The notes below the pieces were generated by a model. That model saw nothing but the letters and a program-made list of their open reading frames with translations, was not told the DNA's origin and ran no database searches. The position numbers and the translations under genes were made by a program. Of a stretch of 22,500 nucleotides of DNA, positions 1-7,002 are shown in pieces; the first letter of the stretch is position 1; each line of letters starts with the position of its first letter. Origin of the DNA: CAYSDL01 sp964429875 (lineage in GTDB: Bacteria > Fidelibacterota > Marinisomatia > SCGC-AAA003-L08 > D37C17); contig CAYSDL010000019.1 in assembly GCA_964429875.1 (NCBI GenBank), forward strand, positions 1-22,500, given 5' to 3'.

Positions 1-1
1 A

Positions 2-2419
2 AACCTGCGAATTGGAATTCATGAAGGAGAAATAACATTGATTGGCGGCGATGTTTTAGGCGATGATGTCAATGTGGCTTCTAGGATTGAGCCTTATGCC
101 TCTATCGGAGGGATTGTGATATCAGGGAGAGTTCAGCAAGATATATCTAGTTTACCAGAATATATAACACAATTTATTGGGACTCCAAAATTAAAAGGTG
201 TTTCACAAGATGTAAAAATATATGCTATCACCTCACATGACCTACCAAGTTATGATAAATCAAAAGTAAAACTAGAACATAAAACAACAAAAACTAAATT
301 TAATATTTTAGCATTAACAGGGGCATTATTAACTATTATTGGTGCTATGTTTTGGCTTGGAGTAGGATTTTTTGATTTGTCTTATGCAGAAAAGTATGAA
401 ATTCCATCTGTGGGGGTTATGAAGATGGACAATTTAGGAAAAGAGGAAGATTCATTTTGGGTTAGAGGAATAACTGAAGATCTAATTATTAAAGTCGCAA
501 GTTCTGGGAATATTCGTATCCCCTCTATGAAAGAAATAAATTTAGTTGATTCCAATGAATCCTGGGAGAAAATTGCTGAACGGTTAAATGTCAAATATAT
601 TTTAACAAGTAGCCTCTACAAGGATAATGAGCAATTTAAATTACGATCCCAACTTATTAATGCCCATACTGGAGTGACAGAATATGCAAATAATTGGACA
701 GAATCAAATGAAAAATCTTCATTAATTGTTAGCACCCTTGCAAATCAAATGCTTAAAATTATTTCTCCTAGTTCTAAAGTAAAGGTAGATGAAAATATAG
801 TTAATAGTGAATCATACGCTTTGTATCTAAAAGCAAAATCATTTATAAAAGATAATTCTTATGCTGACTTAAGTATTGATGAATTAACTGCAATTCGTGA
901 AATGTATGAAAACTCTATATCTCTTGATTCTACTAATATAGATGCACAAATTCAATTAGCTCGTTCTCATTGGTACCATTATAATTATGATATTGCAAAA
1001 ACTATTCTTGAAAAATCACTGAAAATATGTGAAAAAACAAATCAAGAAAAATTGCTTGGTAGAGTTTATAGAAATCTTGGAGTTGTACTGGGTCGAATGT
1101 GGAGGGCTGGCCCAGGAAACTATAGTGACCCGGTTAAAAGTAAAGGTGATAATTATACAAAAAAAGCAGCAATGCTTGCTAAAAAACATATCGATATATA
1201 TGGATATGAAGTTGCAATGGCTAATATAATGGTAGCACTCACATATTACTCAAAAGATATAAAGAATGTTTCTGATTCTGCTCATTTTTATGCAGACCAA
1301 ATGATACAATTCGGGAAGGACAATAATAATATACAAATTGAAGCTAGGGCATACAAAGGATTGAGTAATTTTTATCATTATAATGATGATCTCTCTGAGA
1401 GTAAATACTATGCTAGAAAGGCCTATCAGTTATCAGATAATATAAATAATAGTTTGAAAATGAGCATACTAGATGACCTATATAGTCTTGCCTATATTGA
1501 TGCAGATTATTATGAACAGCTTGACTACATAAATAAAAAATATGAACTTGCATTACTAACAGGTAATGATTCTGAAATAGCTAGTTCTCTATTTAGCAAA
1601 TCTTTGATATTTTATTTTCCATTTAAAGACTATGATACATGCAATGAGTTGCTAAATGAAGCACTCTCGTTCAAAAAAGAAATTGCCGATTTTAATTGGT
1701 ATGAGAGATCAATATTTATGATGAAATCAAAAATTAATTCTAGAAAAGGGGAGTATACGCAAGCACTTAAAAATTTCAATTTGTCATTTGAAATTTTCAA
1801 TAAAGGACCTATGAGTGATTTTGGAATATTTGGTCATAATTACAATTTTGGACAAATATATTTTAATTTGGGAGAATACCAAAAAGCACAAAGTCATTTA
1901 GAAAGAGCTATTGTAATCATGAGAGTATCAAATGCAGTTAGAGATGATATGCAATTAGGAATTGATTATTTTTTAAATGAGGTTATGCTTGGAAATATAA
2001 CATCAGCATCAGATATCATTATTAATCCTTTAAATATAAGTAATCCTTTAAATTTGGATAGTAAAAAATCTATGCTAGAAATGACAATTAAGGATGTTTT
2101 AAATGGAGAGGAAATATCATTAGATCAATGGATTGAAACAAATGATCAACATTATCTAACAATGCAATCTCATACTAGAGACTATTTAAGTAGTGATAAA
2201 ATAGATATTTATTATAAAAGCTATTTAATATATGATGCATTGGGTCATACAGAAAATGCTGAAAAATATATTAATTTATGTTACAATGAGATTATGAATG
2301 TCTCAAAATCATTAAGAACAAAAGATCAGAAAAACTTTTTAAATAATTCTATAGATATAGTTAATGTTATAAAAATATGGAAAGAACTAAATAATACATT
2401 GTTTACTTTATTGGTTTAA
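2..2419 (+). CDS. Class III adenylate/guanylate cyclase with TolB-like and TPR domains (5' end outside window)
   Basis: The frame is open from base 2, so the gene starts upstream; 805 residues are visible. The first residues (LRIGIHEGEI, then GGDVLGDDVNVASRIEP) are the C-terminal part of a class III nucleotide cyclase catalytic domain. The conserved Asn and Arg of the VNxAxR motif are present, so the domain is probably active in making cAMP or cGMP. A single membrane helix lies at about bases 300-370. After it comes a domain starting IPSVGVMKMDNL and including GITEDLIIKVAS, which resembles the TolB/FlgO-like domain often joined to such cyclases. The rest is helical with TPR-like repeats, for example around bases 1840-1920. 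The layout suggests a cytoplasmic cyclase linked through the membrane to a periplasmic protein-binding sensor (inference). The TTG at base 38 is not the start, because the cyclase motif continues upstream of it. No terminator is seen after the stop. Confidence 0.9.
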   Translation, partial: NLRIGIHEGEITLIGGDVLGDDVNVASRIEPYASIGGIVISGRVQQDISSLPEYITQFIGTPKLKGVSQDVKIYAITSHDLPSYDKSKVKLEHKTTKTKFNILALTGALLTIIGAMFWLGVGFFDLSYAEKYEIPSVGVMKMDNLGKEEDSFWVRGITEDLIIKVASSGNIRIPSMKEINLVDSNESWEKIAERLNVKYILTSSLYKDNEQFKLRSQLINAHTGVTEYANNWTESNEKSSLIVSTLANQMLKIISPSSKVKVDENIVNSESYALYLKAKSFIKDNSYADLSIDELTAIREMYENSISLDSTNIDAQIQLARSHWYHYNYDIAKTILEKSLKICEKTNQEKLLGRVYRNLGVVLGRMWRAGPGNYSDPVKSKGDNYTKKAAMLAKKHIDIYGYEVAMANIMVALTYYSKDIKNVSDSAHFYADQMIQFGKDNNNIQIEARAYKGLSNFYHYNDDLSESKYYARKAYQLSDNINNSLKMSILDDLYSLAYIDADYYEQLDYINKKYELALLTGNDSEIASSLFSKSLIFYFPFKDYDTCNELLNEALSFKKEIADFNWYERSIFMMKSKINSRKGEYTQALKNFNLSFEIFNKGPMSDFGIFGHNYNFGQIYFNLGEYQKAQSHLERAIVIMRVSNAVRDDMQLGIDYFLNEVMLGNITSASDIIINPLNISNPLNLDSKKSMLEMTIKDVLNGEEISLDQWIETNDQHYLTMQSHTRDYLSSDKIDIYYKSYLIYDALGHTENAEKYINLCYNEIMNVSKSLRTKDQKNFLNNSIDIVNVIKIWKELNNTLFTLLV

Positions 2420-2441
2420 TATTGAATCTGTAAATTTATTT

Positions 2442-2510
2442 ATGCAAGAAATAGACATTAATACCTTAAATCAAAAACTCTCAAAAAAAGAAACTATTTT
2501 ATTAAATTAA
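2442..2510 (+). pseudogene. Truncated duplicate of the start of the rhodanese gene
   Basis: This 22-codon open frame begins MQEIDINTLNQKL and ends at TAA. It matches the N-terminus of the intact rhodanese at 3468 (MQEIDVKTLNHKL). Bases 2429-2455 are identical to 3455-3481 over 27 bases, including 13 bases upstream of the ATG. Ungapped, 13 of the 22 residues are identical. It stops just before the DVRT motif and has no catalytic loop, so it cannot be a working rhodanese. It is most simply a decayed duplicate separated from the intact copy by two His-rich genes. A translated leader peptide cannot be excluded. Confidence 0.7.
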
Positions 2511-2514
2511 TTCA

Positions 2515-2802
2515 ATGAGAAACTTACTAATTATATATAATGTGTTATTTTTATTAGCAGGCAATGTATTATTATCAAATAATCATTATGAGCATAATCA
2601 TAGACATAATCATAAGAATAATCATTTAACTGAAGAATGTCAAGAATGTATAATTATTAATAATAGTAATATTTATGTTATTGATCATCAAGAAATCAAT
2701 TTTTCAAACAATTATATACCTTACTTAGGCTTCCAATATTTATGCCTCCCTGAATTAAATATTGAGAAAAAAAATAATTCAAGAGCTCCACCCACAGCCT
2801 AA
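2515..2802 (+). CDS. Small exported His-rich CxxC protein, probable metal binder
   Basis: The 95-residue product starts with a hydrophobic signal segment (residues 3-20). A His cluster (His24, 27, 29, 31, 33, 37) and a CQEC motif (Cys42, Cys45) follow, a natural site for a soft or borderline metal such as Zn, Cu, Ni or Co. The C-terminus SRAPPTA resembles the RAPP ending of DUF2946-type small periplasmic proteins found near metal transport genes. That family link is only a resemblance. No clear Shine-Dalgarno sequence precedes the ATG. The next gene downstream, 84 bases away on the same strand, is also exported and His-rich, so both probably serve metal handling in the envelope. The metal and direction of transport cannot be told from sequence. 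Confidence 0.65.
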   Translation: MRNLLIIYNVLFLLAGNVLLSNNHYEHNHRHNHKNNHLTEECQECIIINNSNIYVIDHQEINFSNNYIPYLGFQYLCLPELNIEKKNNSRAPPTA

Positions 2803-2835
2803 TAAATTTTAATCAAACCTATTTTTTTTATTTAG

Positions 2836-2856
2836 TTAGATTCAAAATAAATCTAA
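2836..2856. promoter_or_regulatory. Inverted repeat upstream of the His-rich barrel gene
   Basis: TTAGATT and AATCTAA form 7-base arms around a 7-base spacer, ending 30 bases before the ATG at 2887. This is a plausible metal-regulator operator or a weak RNA hairpin. AT-rich sequence makes short inverted repeats common, so support is modest. Confidence 0.3.
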
Positions 2857-2886
2857 TCACATAATTTTATTTATAAGGAGAGATAT

Positions 2887-3360
2887 ATGAAGTTTAAAGT
2901 TTTATTCAGTTTAGTCTTTATAAGTATCATTTTTTCTGAATCTGGTCATATCCATAATCATAATCATAATAATGAATTTGGTATAGCAGTTGGAATAGTT
3001 CCAGGCCATGATGGTGAAGATGATAATTTAGGATTACATTTACATTATATAAAAGGAGTTGGAGAGCATAACTATTTTGGTATTGGGGTTTCATTAGAAA
3101 CAATTTTTGATGAACATAAACATAACTCTCTATCTTTAATTGGAACATATCATTTTGATAATGGCTTTACCATTGCTTATGCTCCAGGGATATTATTTTC
3201 TGAGCATGATGACGAAACAGAAAACAAATTCACTCAACACGTTGAGTTTTATTATGAATTTGAACTAGATAAATTTCATATAGGGCCACAAATTGATATT
3301 GGATTTGAAGATGGTGATACCCACTATATGCTTGGGTTACATTTCGGTATTGATTTTTAA
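2887..3360 (+). CDS. His-rich outer-membrane beta-barrel-like protein
   Basis: The 157-residue product has a signal peptide (residues 1 to about 17), a His run (GHIHNHNHNN, residues 20-29) and alternating polar/hydrophobic strands. It ends in Phe (LHFGIDF), the usual C-terminal signature of outer-membrane barrels recognised by BamA. It holds 16 His residues in total, many next to Asp or Glu. The ATG is preceded by a good Shine-Dalgarno sequence (AAGGAGA, bases 2876-2882). The length would suit a small barrel of about eight strands (inference). It lies between the small His/CxxC protein and a terminator, so the two may form a metal-responsive pair. No named family is recognised. Confidence 0.65.
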   Translation: MKFKVLFSLVFISIIFSESGHIHNHNHNNEFGIAVGIVPGHDGEDDNLGLHLHYIKGVGEHNYFGIGVSLETIFDEHKHNSLSLIGTYHFDNGFTIAYAPGILFSEHDDETENKFTQHVEFYYEFELDKFHIGPQIDIGFEDGDTHYMLGLHFGIDF

Positions 3361-3386
3361 TAAGAATAAGTTCTTAAGTGTAAATA

Positions 3387-3417
3387 GAAAAACCCTTCTT
3401 AATTGGAGGGGTTTTTT
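3387..3417 (+). terminator. Intrinsic terminator after the His-rich barrel gene
   Basis: AACCCTTC (3391-3398) pairs with GAGGGGTT (3406-3413) with one G-U pair and a 7-base loop. The stem is flanked by A residues and followed by a T-rich run to 3417. It separates the His-rich genes from the rhodanese gene. Confidence 0.85.
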
Positions 3418-3467
3418 ATTTCTCAATTGAAGTTGTTTTGACATAATTAATATATGTAAATTTATTT

Positions 3468-3785
3468 ATGCAAGAAATAGATGTTAAAACTTTAAATCAC
3501 AAACTATTAAATAAAGAAGATTTTGTATTACTTGATGTAAGAACTGATCAGGAAGTTTTTATTTCTAAAATTGAAGGTTCTATTCATGTCCCTATGAATG
3601 ATATCCCTATAAGAATAAATGAATTTAATAAGACAAAAGAAATAATTGTTCAGTGTAAATCTGGGAAGAGGTCTGCAAAAGTTTGTGAATTTCTTTTAAA
3701 GAATAGTTTTAATGACGTTAAAAATTTAAAGGGTGGCATAATTGCCTGGTCAGAAGAAATTGATCCTTCAATTATTGTATACTGA
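3468..3785 (+). CDS. Single-domain rhodanese-like sulfurtransferase
   Basis: This is a 105-residue stand-alone rhodanese domain. The LLDVRTDQE motif (residues 21-29), IEGSIHVP (35-42) and the active-site loop CKSGKRS (Cys63 to Ser69) are all present. The loop Cys would carry a persulfide, so the protein may move sulfane sulfur in the cytoplasm; no signal peptide is seen. The acceptor is unknown, and no thiamine or molybdopterin genes are adjacent. The stop is TGA (3783-3785). The gene overlaps the convergent protease gene by 14 bases. The first 27 bases around its start also occur at 2429-2455, at a truncated copy of this gene. Confidence 0.92.
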   Translation: MQEIDVKTLNHKLLNKEDFVLLDVRTDQEVFISKIEGSIHVPMNDIPIRINEFNKTKEIIVQCKSGKRSAKVCEFLLKNSFNDVKNLKGGIIAWSEEIDPSIIVY

Positions 3786-4980
3786 TTCCTAAAATTAAAT
3801 TTACTAGAAGAACAATATCAAGCACATCAATTATATTATCAGTATTTAAATCAGCATTTTGTGAATATGGATTTGACCCCAATATAATATTTATTGAAAG
3901 AATAATATCCTGAATATTAACAGTCCCATCATTATTAACATCTCCATATAAAACAAGATTTCCAGGTTCAACACCTACAATTGCCCATACATCATCATTA
4001 AAATTTATCCCAGGATCAGGGTTTAGAGTATTAAGTAAATAATATCCATTACTATCACCTCCCCATCCCCAATTACAATGAATATAATCCCCCTGATATC
4101 CATCTACATTCCAAGTATGACACCCAACACTAGCACAGGCATCATAGACTACAGGCCTACCATTATCTAGCTCTTCTTTAATAAGTGCAAACCAAACTTC
4201 ATCAGAATAATTATTTTTTTCTAAAAATTGCATAGACGATTGATATCCAAAATGCTCTTGCAATGCTGAGAATGCAGAAGGATAATCTGAGGGACTAAAT
4301 GGTCCACCTGCAGCACCAGATCCATTTGGACCATAATCCATTTCAACTGCTGCACCACAATGAAACAGTAACTCCTGGACCTCTTCATTTCCAATAGTAT
4401 CAGACATAGCAGAATAGTCATAAAATGCATTTTCAAAATCAACTTCAATGGTTCCATAATTAGAGTCATAATATGAAATATTCCCAATGCCTGTTGGTGG
4501 ATATTGCCAGTAATACATCACTTGGGCCATTCCTACTGCTACGCAACCAACAATAGCAGGTCCTGTTGATGTTCCAGAAGGCCCTGTAGGACACATTCCA
4601 TTAAATGGAGGGCCTTGATCCCATTGAGCTGTAATTAGAGGTTCTACATCACGACTTGAAAATGTTTTAATCTCATTTGAATATATATTATTAGAATATG
4701 TAGAATATTGAGCTAACTTAAATTTTAAACTTTTAGGTATTCTATTAATATTAAATGTATTTTCAAATGAATACCCCAAAATGTTTACATTAGGATTTTC
4801 AAAATATATTATAAAGCCTTCAGGTTTAAGTAAAGCTATTGAAAGATTCTCATACTCCAATGTATTGACAATATAAAATGATTTATTATTATCTATGGTT
4901 TTATTTTCAATAAAGTTATTTAGTGTTTCATTACTAAGTAAGACTGAGATCAAAAATAGTATGTAAATAAATTTTATCAT
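3772..4980 (-). CDS. Secreted C10 family (streptopain-like) cysteine protease with dockerin-type tail
   Basis: The 402-residue protein has a signal peptide (residues 1-16) and a propeptide-like region including ENPNVNILGYSFENTF. The C10 catalytic domain follows. Cys146 in VGCVAVGMAQVMYYWQYP matches the streptopain nucleophile. His288 in GCHTWNVDGY matches the catalytic His, and NWGWGG (303-308) is the conserved Trp motif. Two Ca-binding dockerin-like repeats close the protein: GDVNNDGTVNIQDIILSINI from residue 346, and LNTDNIIDVLDIVLLV from 378. It is probably made as a zymogen and exported to the surface or medium to degrade protein. The dockerin tail may anchor or sort it (inference); no cohesin gene is visible. 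It is transcribed alone, downstream of the hsp20 terminator. Confidence 0.92.
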   Translation of the reverse strand: MIKFIYILFLISVLLSNETLNNFIENKTIDNNKSFYIVNTLEYENLSIALLKPEGFIIYFENPNVNILGYSFENTFNINRIPKSLKFKLAQYSTYSNNIYSNEIKTFSSRDVEPLITAQWDQGPPFNGMCPTGPSGTSTGPAIVGCVAVGMAQVMYYWQYPPTGIGNISYYDSNYGTIEVDFENAFYDYSAMSDTIGNEEVQELLFHCGAAVEMDYGPNGSGAAGGPFSPSDYPSAFSALQEHFGYQSSMQFLEKNNYSDEVWFALIKEELDNGRPVVYDACASVGCHTWNVDGYQGDYIHCNWGWGGDSNGYYLLNTLNPDPGINFNDDVWAIVGVEPGNLVLYGDVNNDGTVNIQDIILSINIILGSNPYSQNADLNTDNIIDVLDIVLLVNLILGISIQ

Positions 4981-5010
4981 ATTAAGATAATAGTTTACAT
5001 ATTATAAATA

Positions 5011-5046
5011 AAAAACAAAAGCCCCGTATAAAATATACAGGGCTTT
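5011..5046 (-). terminator. Intrinsic terminator after hsp20
   Basis: AAAGCCCCGTATA (5018-5030) and TATACAGGGCTTT (5034-5046) form a 13-base stem with one mismatch and a 3-base loop. On the minus strand it is followed by a T-rich run, so it ends the hsp20 transcript before the protease gene. Confidence 0.85.
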
Positions 5047-5070
5047 CTACTGTGCGTATGGTAGAATTAA

Positions 5071-5502
5071 TTATTTGATTGATATTCTCTTCACTTTAGG
5101 ATCTACTTTTTCCATTCTAGGAATTTCTAAAGCAAGAACTCCATCTTTCATAGAAGCTTTAATTGCATCCTGTTTTACATCGTCAGGAAGATTGAAGCTT
5201 CTTTCAAACTTACCATAAGTAAATTCAGAATAATCATCCTGATTGGTACTTTGATTTTTTCGTTCACCTTTTATAGTAAGTACATCTTCAGATATTTCTA
5301 TATCAACATCTTTTTTTACCATACCTGGAAGATCTGCTCTAAGTCTATAAGAATCTTCACTATTAAGTACTTCGAAACGAGGCTTCCATTCTGATCTTTC
5401 ATTTAAGAATGCTGGGAAATCAGATGATATACTATTAAACCAGCTATCTATTTCATTAAATAACGTAGGTCTTACTACTGGGTTCCATTTAATTAAAGTC
5501 AT
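5071..5502 (-). CDS. hsp20: Small heat-shock protein, Hsp20/alpha-crystallin family
   Basis: The 143-residue protein has the usual bacterial small-Hsp layout. A short N-terminal arm (MTLIKWNPVVRPTLFNEID) is followed by an alpha-crystallin domain with the typical YRLRADLPGM, LTIKGERK and FERSFNLPDDV segments and DGVLALEIPR near the end. A C-terminal I-x-I motif (ISI) lies in KRISIK. It would be an ATP-independent holdase that binds unfolding proteins in the cytoplasm. The ATG is preceded by AAAGGAG at 7-bases spacing on the minus strand. No CIRCE element or clear sigma-32-type promoter could be seen upstream. It is transcribed alone, with its own terminator. Confidence 0.97.
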   Translation of the reverse strand: MTLIKWNPVVRPTLFNEIDSWFNSISSDFPAFLNERSEWKPRFEVLNSEDSYRLRADLPGMVKKDVDIEISEDVLTIKGERKNQSTNQDDYSEFTYGKFERSFNLPDDVKQDAIKASMKDGVLALEIPRMEKVDPKVKRISIK

Positions 5503-5659
5503 TTTATTCTCCTTTTGTTAATTTCATTTAAACGTTAAATAAACTTTTCAATAATCAATTGTTCAAATAACATACCAGAAGCATAAAAAAGGATAAAAAA
5601 TATCTATTTGGCATAAGAGAGTGCCTTTTTGTCACTACATAGCTGACTTTGTGTCAGTT

Positions 5660-6808
5660 TTAATTTAAAATAAGCTGGACAGTTGTTGTCACATCTAAAA
5701 TATTAATATAACCGTCAGCATTTAGATCAGATTCGCAGCCATATGGAAAGCTATATATGGCATTATCTACAATAGAGACAACATCAAAAACATTCAATGC
5801 TTCATCTTGATTAACATCTCCATCAAAATAGCACATTTCCCAATTAGTAAAGTCTCCCGGGGTAGAGCCAACATTATAAGAATCAATTTCATAGCCCTGG
5901 CTGTTTAACACTCTTACTTCATTTGTGTTTGAAAAATTTGTAAGAGCAATCCATATGTTGTCATTTATAACATCAGCATGGTATAGCATTGAGGGATCAT
6001 AATTCCCAATTTTTTCTGTTGAAATAATTTCAAGATTTTCATTAACCGGAGCAACCCCACCATTAAAGGATCTATAAATACTATCATTATATTTCATTAT
6101 TGAACCACCGCAGGCAATCCCAACGCCATAATCCATTATTTGAGAAGAGCTCTCCATCCCAATTTTTGAGGTTCCAAAATTAGCATTCCAATTATCATCA
6201 TAATATGTCCTAGCAACATATACCACTCCATTTAATTCACTTAAAAATAAAGGTCCAAGATTAACATAAATTTCATCTTCGACCATATTATTAGAAACAT
6301 CAATTTTACTTACTGTACTTTCTCCACTATTGGCAACCCAGATATAGTCATCGCCATACAACAATCCCTCAGGCATAATACCTACCTGAATTGATTGTTC
6401 CAATTGAAAATTATTCAGATCAACAACTTTAACAAAACCATCTATATTTGGATAAACATTCCAATCAGGATCCCAAGTTGTTATATATGCCTTATGATCA
6501 ACTACAATAATTTCTCTTGGAGATTGACCATCCATAGAAATATCTAGATAATGATCCAAGCCTTGCTCAGAAATATTATATACTTGAACTTTATATTCTC
6601 CATTAACTGATACTAAAAGCATATTTTGATAGGACTCAACTGCATGTACAACACTACCAACATTCTCAAAAATATCAACCTCACCATTAGGGCTAATCCT
6701 AGAAATTGATCCAGTCCCAGGCTCATTAAAGCTCCCCTCGCCAGCAACAAATACATGAGTAGCATTTAAAAAGAACAATAGCAACGTAGAAAATAAAATA
6801 TTTTTCAT
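5660..6808 (-). CDS. Secreted beta-propeller with dockerin-type tail under a B12 riboswitch; candidate BtuG-like cobalamin-binding protein
   Basis: The 382-residue protein has a signal peptide (about residues 1-22), then HVFVAGEGSFNEPGTGSISR. This resembles the N-terminal blade of DUF5074/YncE-like seven-bladed propellers, including BtuG of Bacteroides. Repeated propeller-like strands follow, such as KVQVYNIS, VKVVDLNNFQ, IWVANSGESTVSKIDVS and EVRVLNSQGYEID. The C-terminus (about 328-382) is a dockerin-like pair (GDVNQDEALNVFDVVSIV and LNADGYINILDVTTTV). No lipobox is seen, so unlike BtuG it is not an obvious lipoprotein. The gene is preceded by a cobalamin riboswitch, and a terminator separates it from the upstream operon. 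Known: BtuG is a surface propeller that binds B12 and sits on the BtuB receptor. Inferred: this protein captures corrinoids at the surface. No BtuB-type receptor is in the window. A generic surface propeller remains possible. Confidence 0.75.
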   Translation of the reverse strand: MKNILFSTLLLFFLNATHVFVAGEGSFNEPGTGSISRISPNGEVDIFENVGSVVHAVESYQNMLLVSVNGEYKVQVYNISEQGLDHYLDISMDGQSPREIIVVDHKAYITTWDPDWNVYPNIDGFVKVVDLNNFQLEQSIQVGIMPEGLLYGDDYIWVANSGESTVSKIDVSNNMVEDEIYVNLGPLFLSELNGVVYVARTYYDDNWNANFGTSKIGMESSSQIMDYGVGIACGGSIMKYNDSIYRSFNGGVAPVNENLEIISTEKIGNYDPSMLYHADVINDNIWIALTNFSNTNEVRVLNSQGYEIDSYNVGSTPGDFTNWEMCYFDGDVNQDEALNVFDVVSIVDNAIYSFPYGCESDLNADGYINILDVTTTVQLILN

Positions 6809-6823
6809 TTTTAAGTCTCCTAA

Positions 6824-6858
6824 GCGATAATCTAATTTGAAGTTTTCACCCTTATCGC
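6824..6858 (-). promoter_or_regulatory. Expression-platform hairpin between riboswitch and start codon
   Basis: On the minus strand GCGATAA (6852-6858) pairs with TTATCGC (6824-6830). An inner TGAA/TTCA stem lies in the loop. The hairpin ends just before the Shine-Dalgarno sequence AGGAGA of the propeller gene and has no T run. Control of translation start rather than termination is therefore the more likely output (inference). Confidence 0.6.
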
Positions 6859-6867
6859 GAGGGATTG

Positions 6868-6948
6868 AACTTTCGGAGTATCTGGCTACCCTTTATTGGA
6901 TTACAGTTGCGCGACAGCTTCGGAATCTAACCGAATTCCTCCAAGGTT
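6868..6948 (-). ncRNA. Cobalamin riboswitch aptamer
   Basis: Read on the minus strand, the segment has the cobalamin-riboswitch core. It runs GGAATTCGGTTAGATTCCG, then GCTGTCGCGCAACTGTAA (6918-6901), a short variable stem, and AGCCAGATACTCC. These match the known GGAA-GGT-TCCG, CGCGCAACTGTAA and GCCAGnnAC boxes. The closing stem P1 pairs 6939-6948 with 6868-6878, with small bulges. At about 81 bases it is compact, with a very short peripheral arm. It lies 60 bases upstream of the propeller ATG, so high cobalamin should repress that gene. Recognition is by eye; an Infernal search against Rfam cobalamin models would settle the class. Confidence 0.9.
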
Positions 6949-6981
6949 GATTTATAAAAATTAATACTTTAAAGTTATTTT

Positions 6982-7002
6982 AAAAAGAGCTATCAAAGCT
7001 CT
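6982..7002 (-). terminator. Intrinsic terminator of the permease/outer-membrane-protein operon
   Basis: On the minus strand AGAGCT-TTGAT-AGCTCT is followed at once by TTTTT. The first arm (6997-7002) overlaps the TAG stop of the barrel gene. It insulates the riboswitch-controlled propeller gene from upstream transcription. Confidence 0.85.

Noticed and set aside
2927..3148. 73-residue minus-strand ORF opposite the His-rich barrel gene
   Set aside because: It is antisense to a gene with a good signal peptide and Shine-Dalgarno sequence, and its composition mirrors the His/Asn-rich repeats. No start signal is seen.
5503..5659. Possible CIRCE or heat-shock promoter upstream of hsp20, and weak hairpins such as CTGAC/GTCAG at 5643-5657
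   Set aside because: No TTAGCACTC/GAGTGCTAA pair or recognisable heat-shock promoter was found. The short hairpins have no T run on the needed strand and are within chance expectation.
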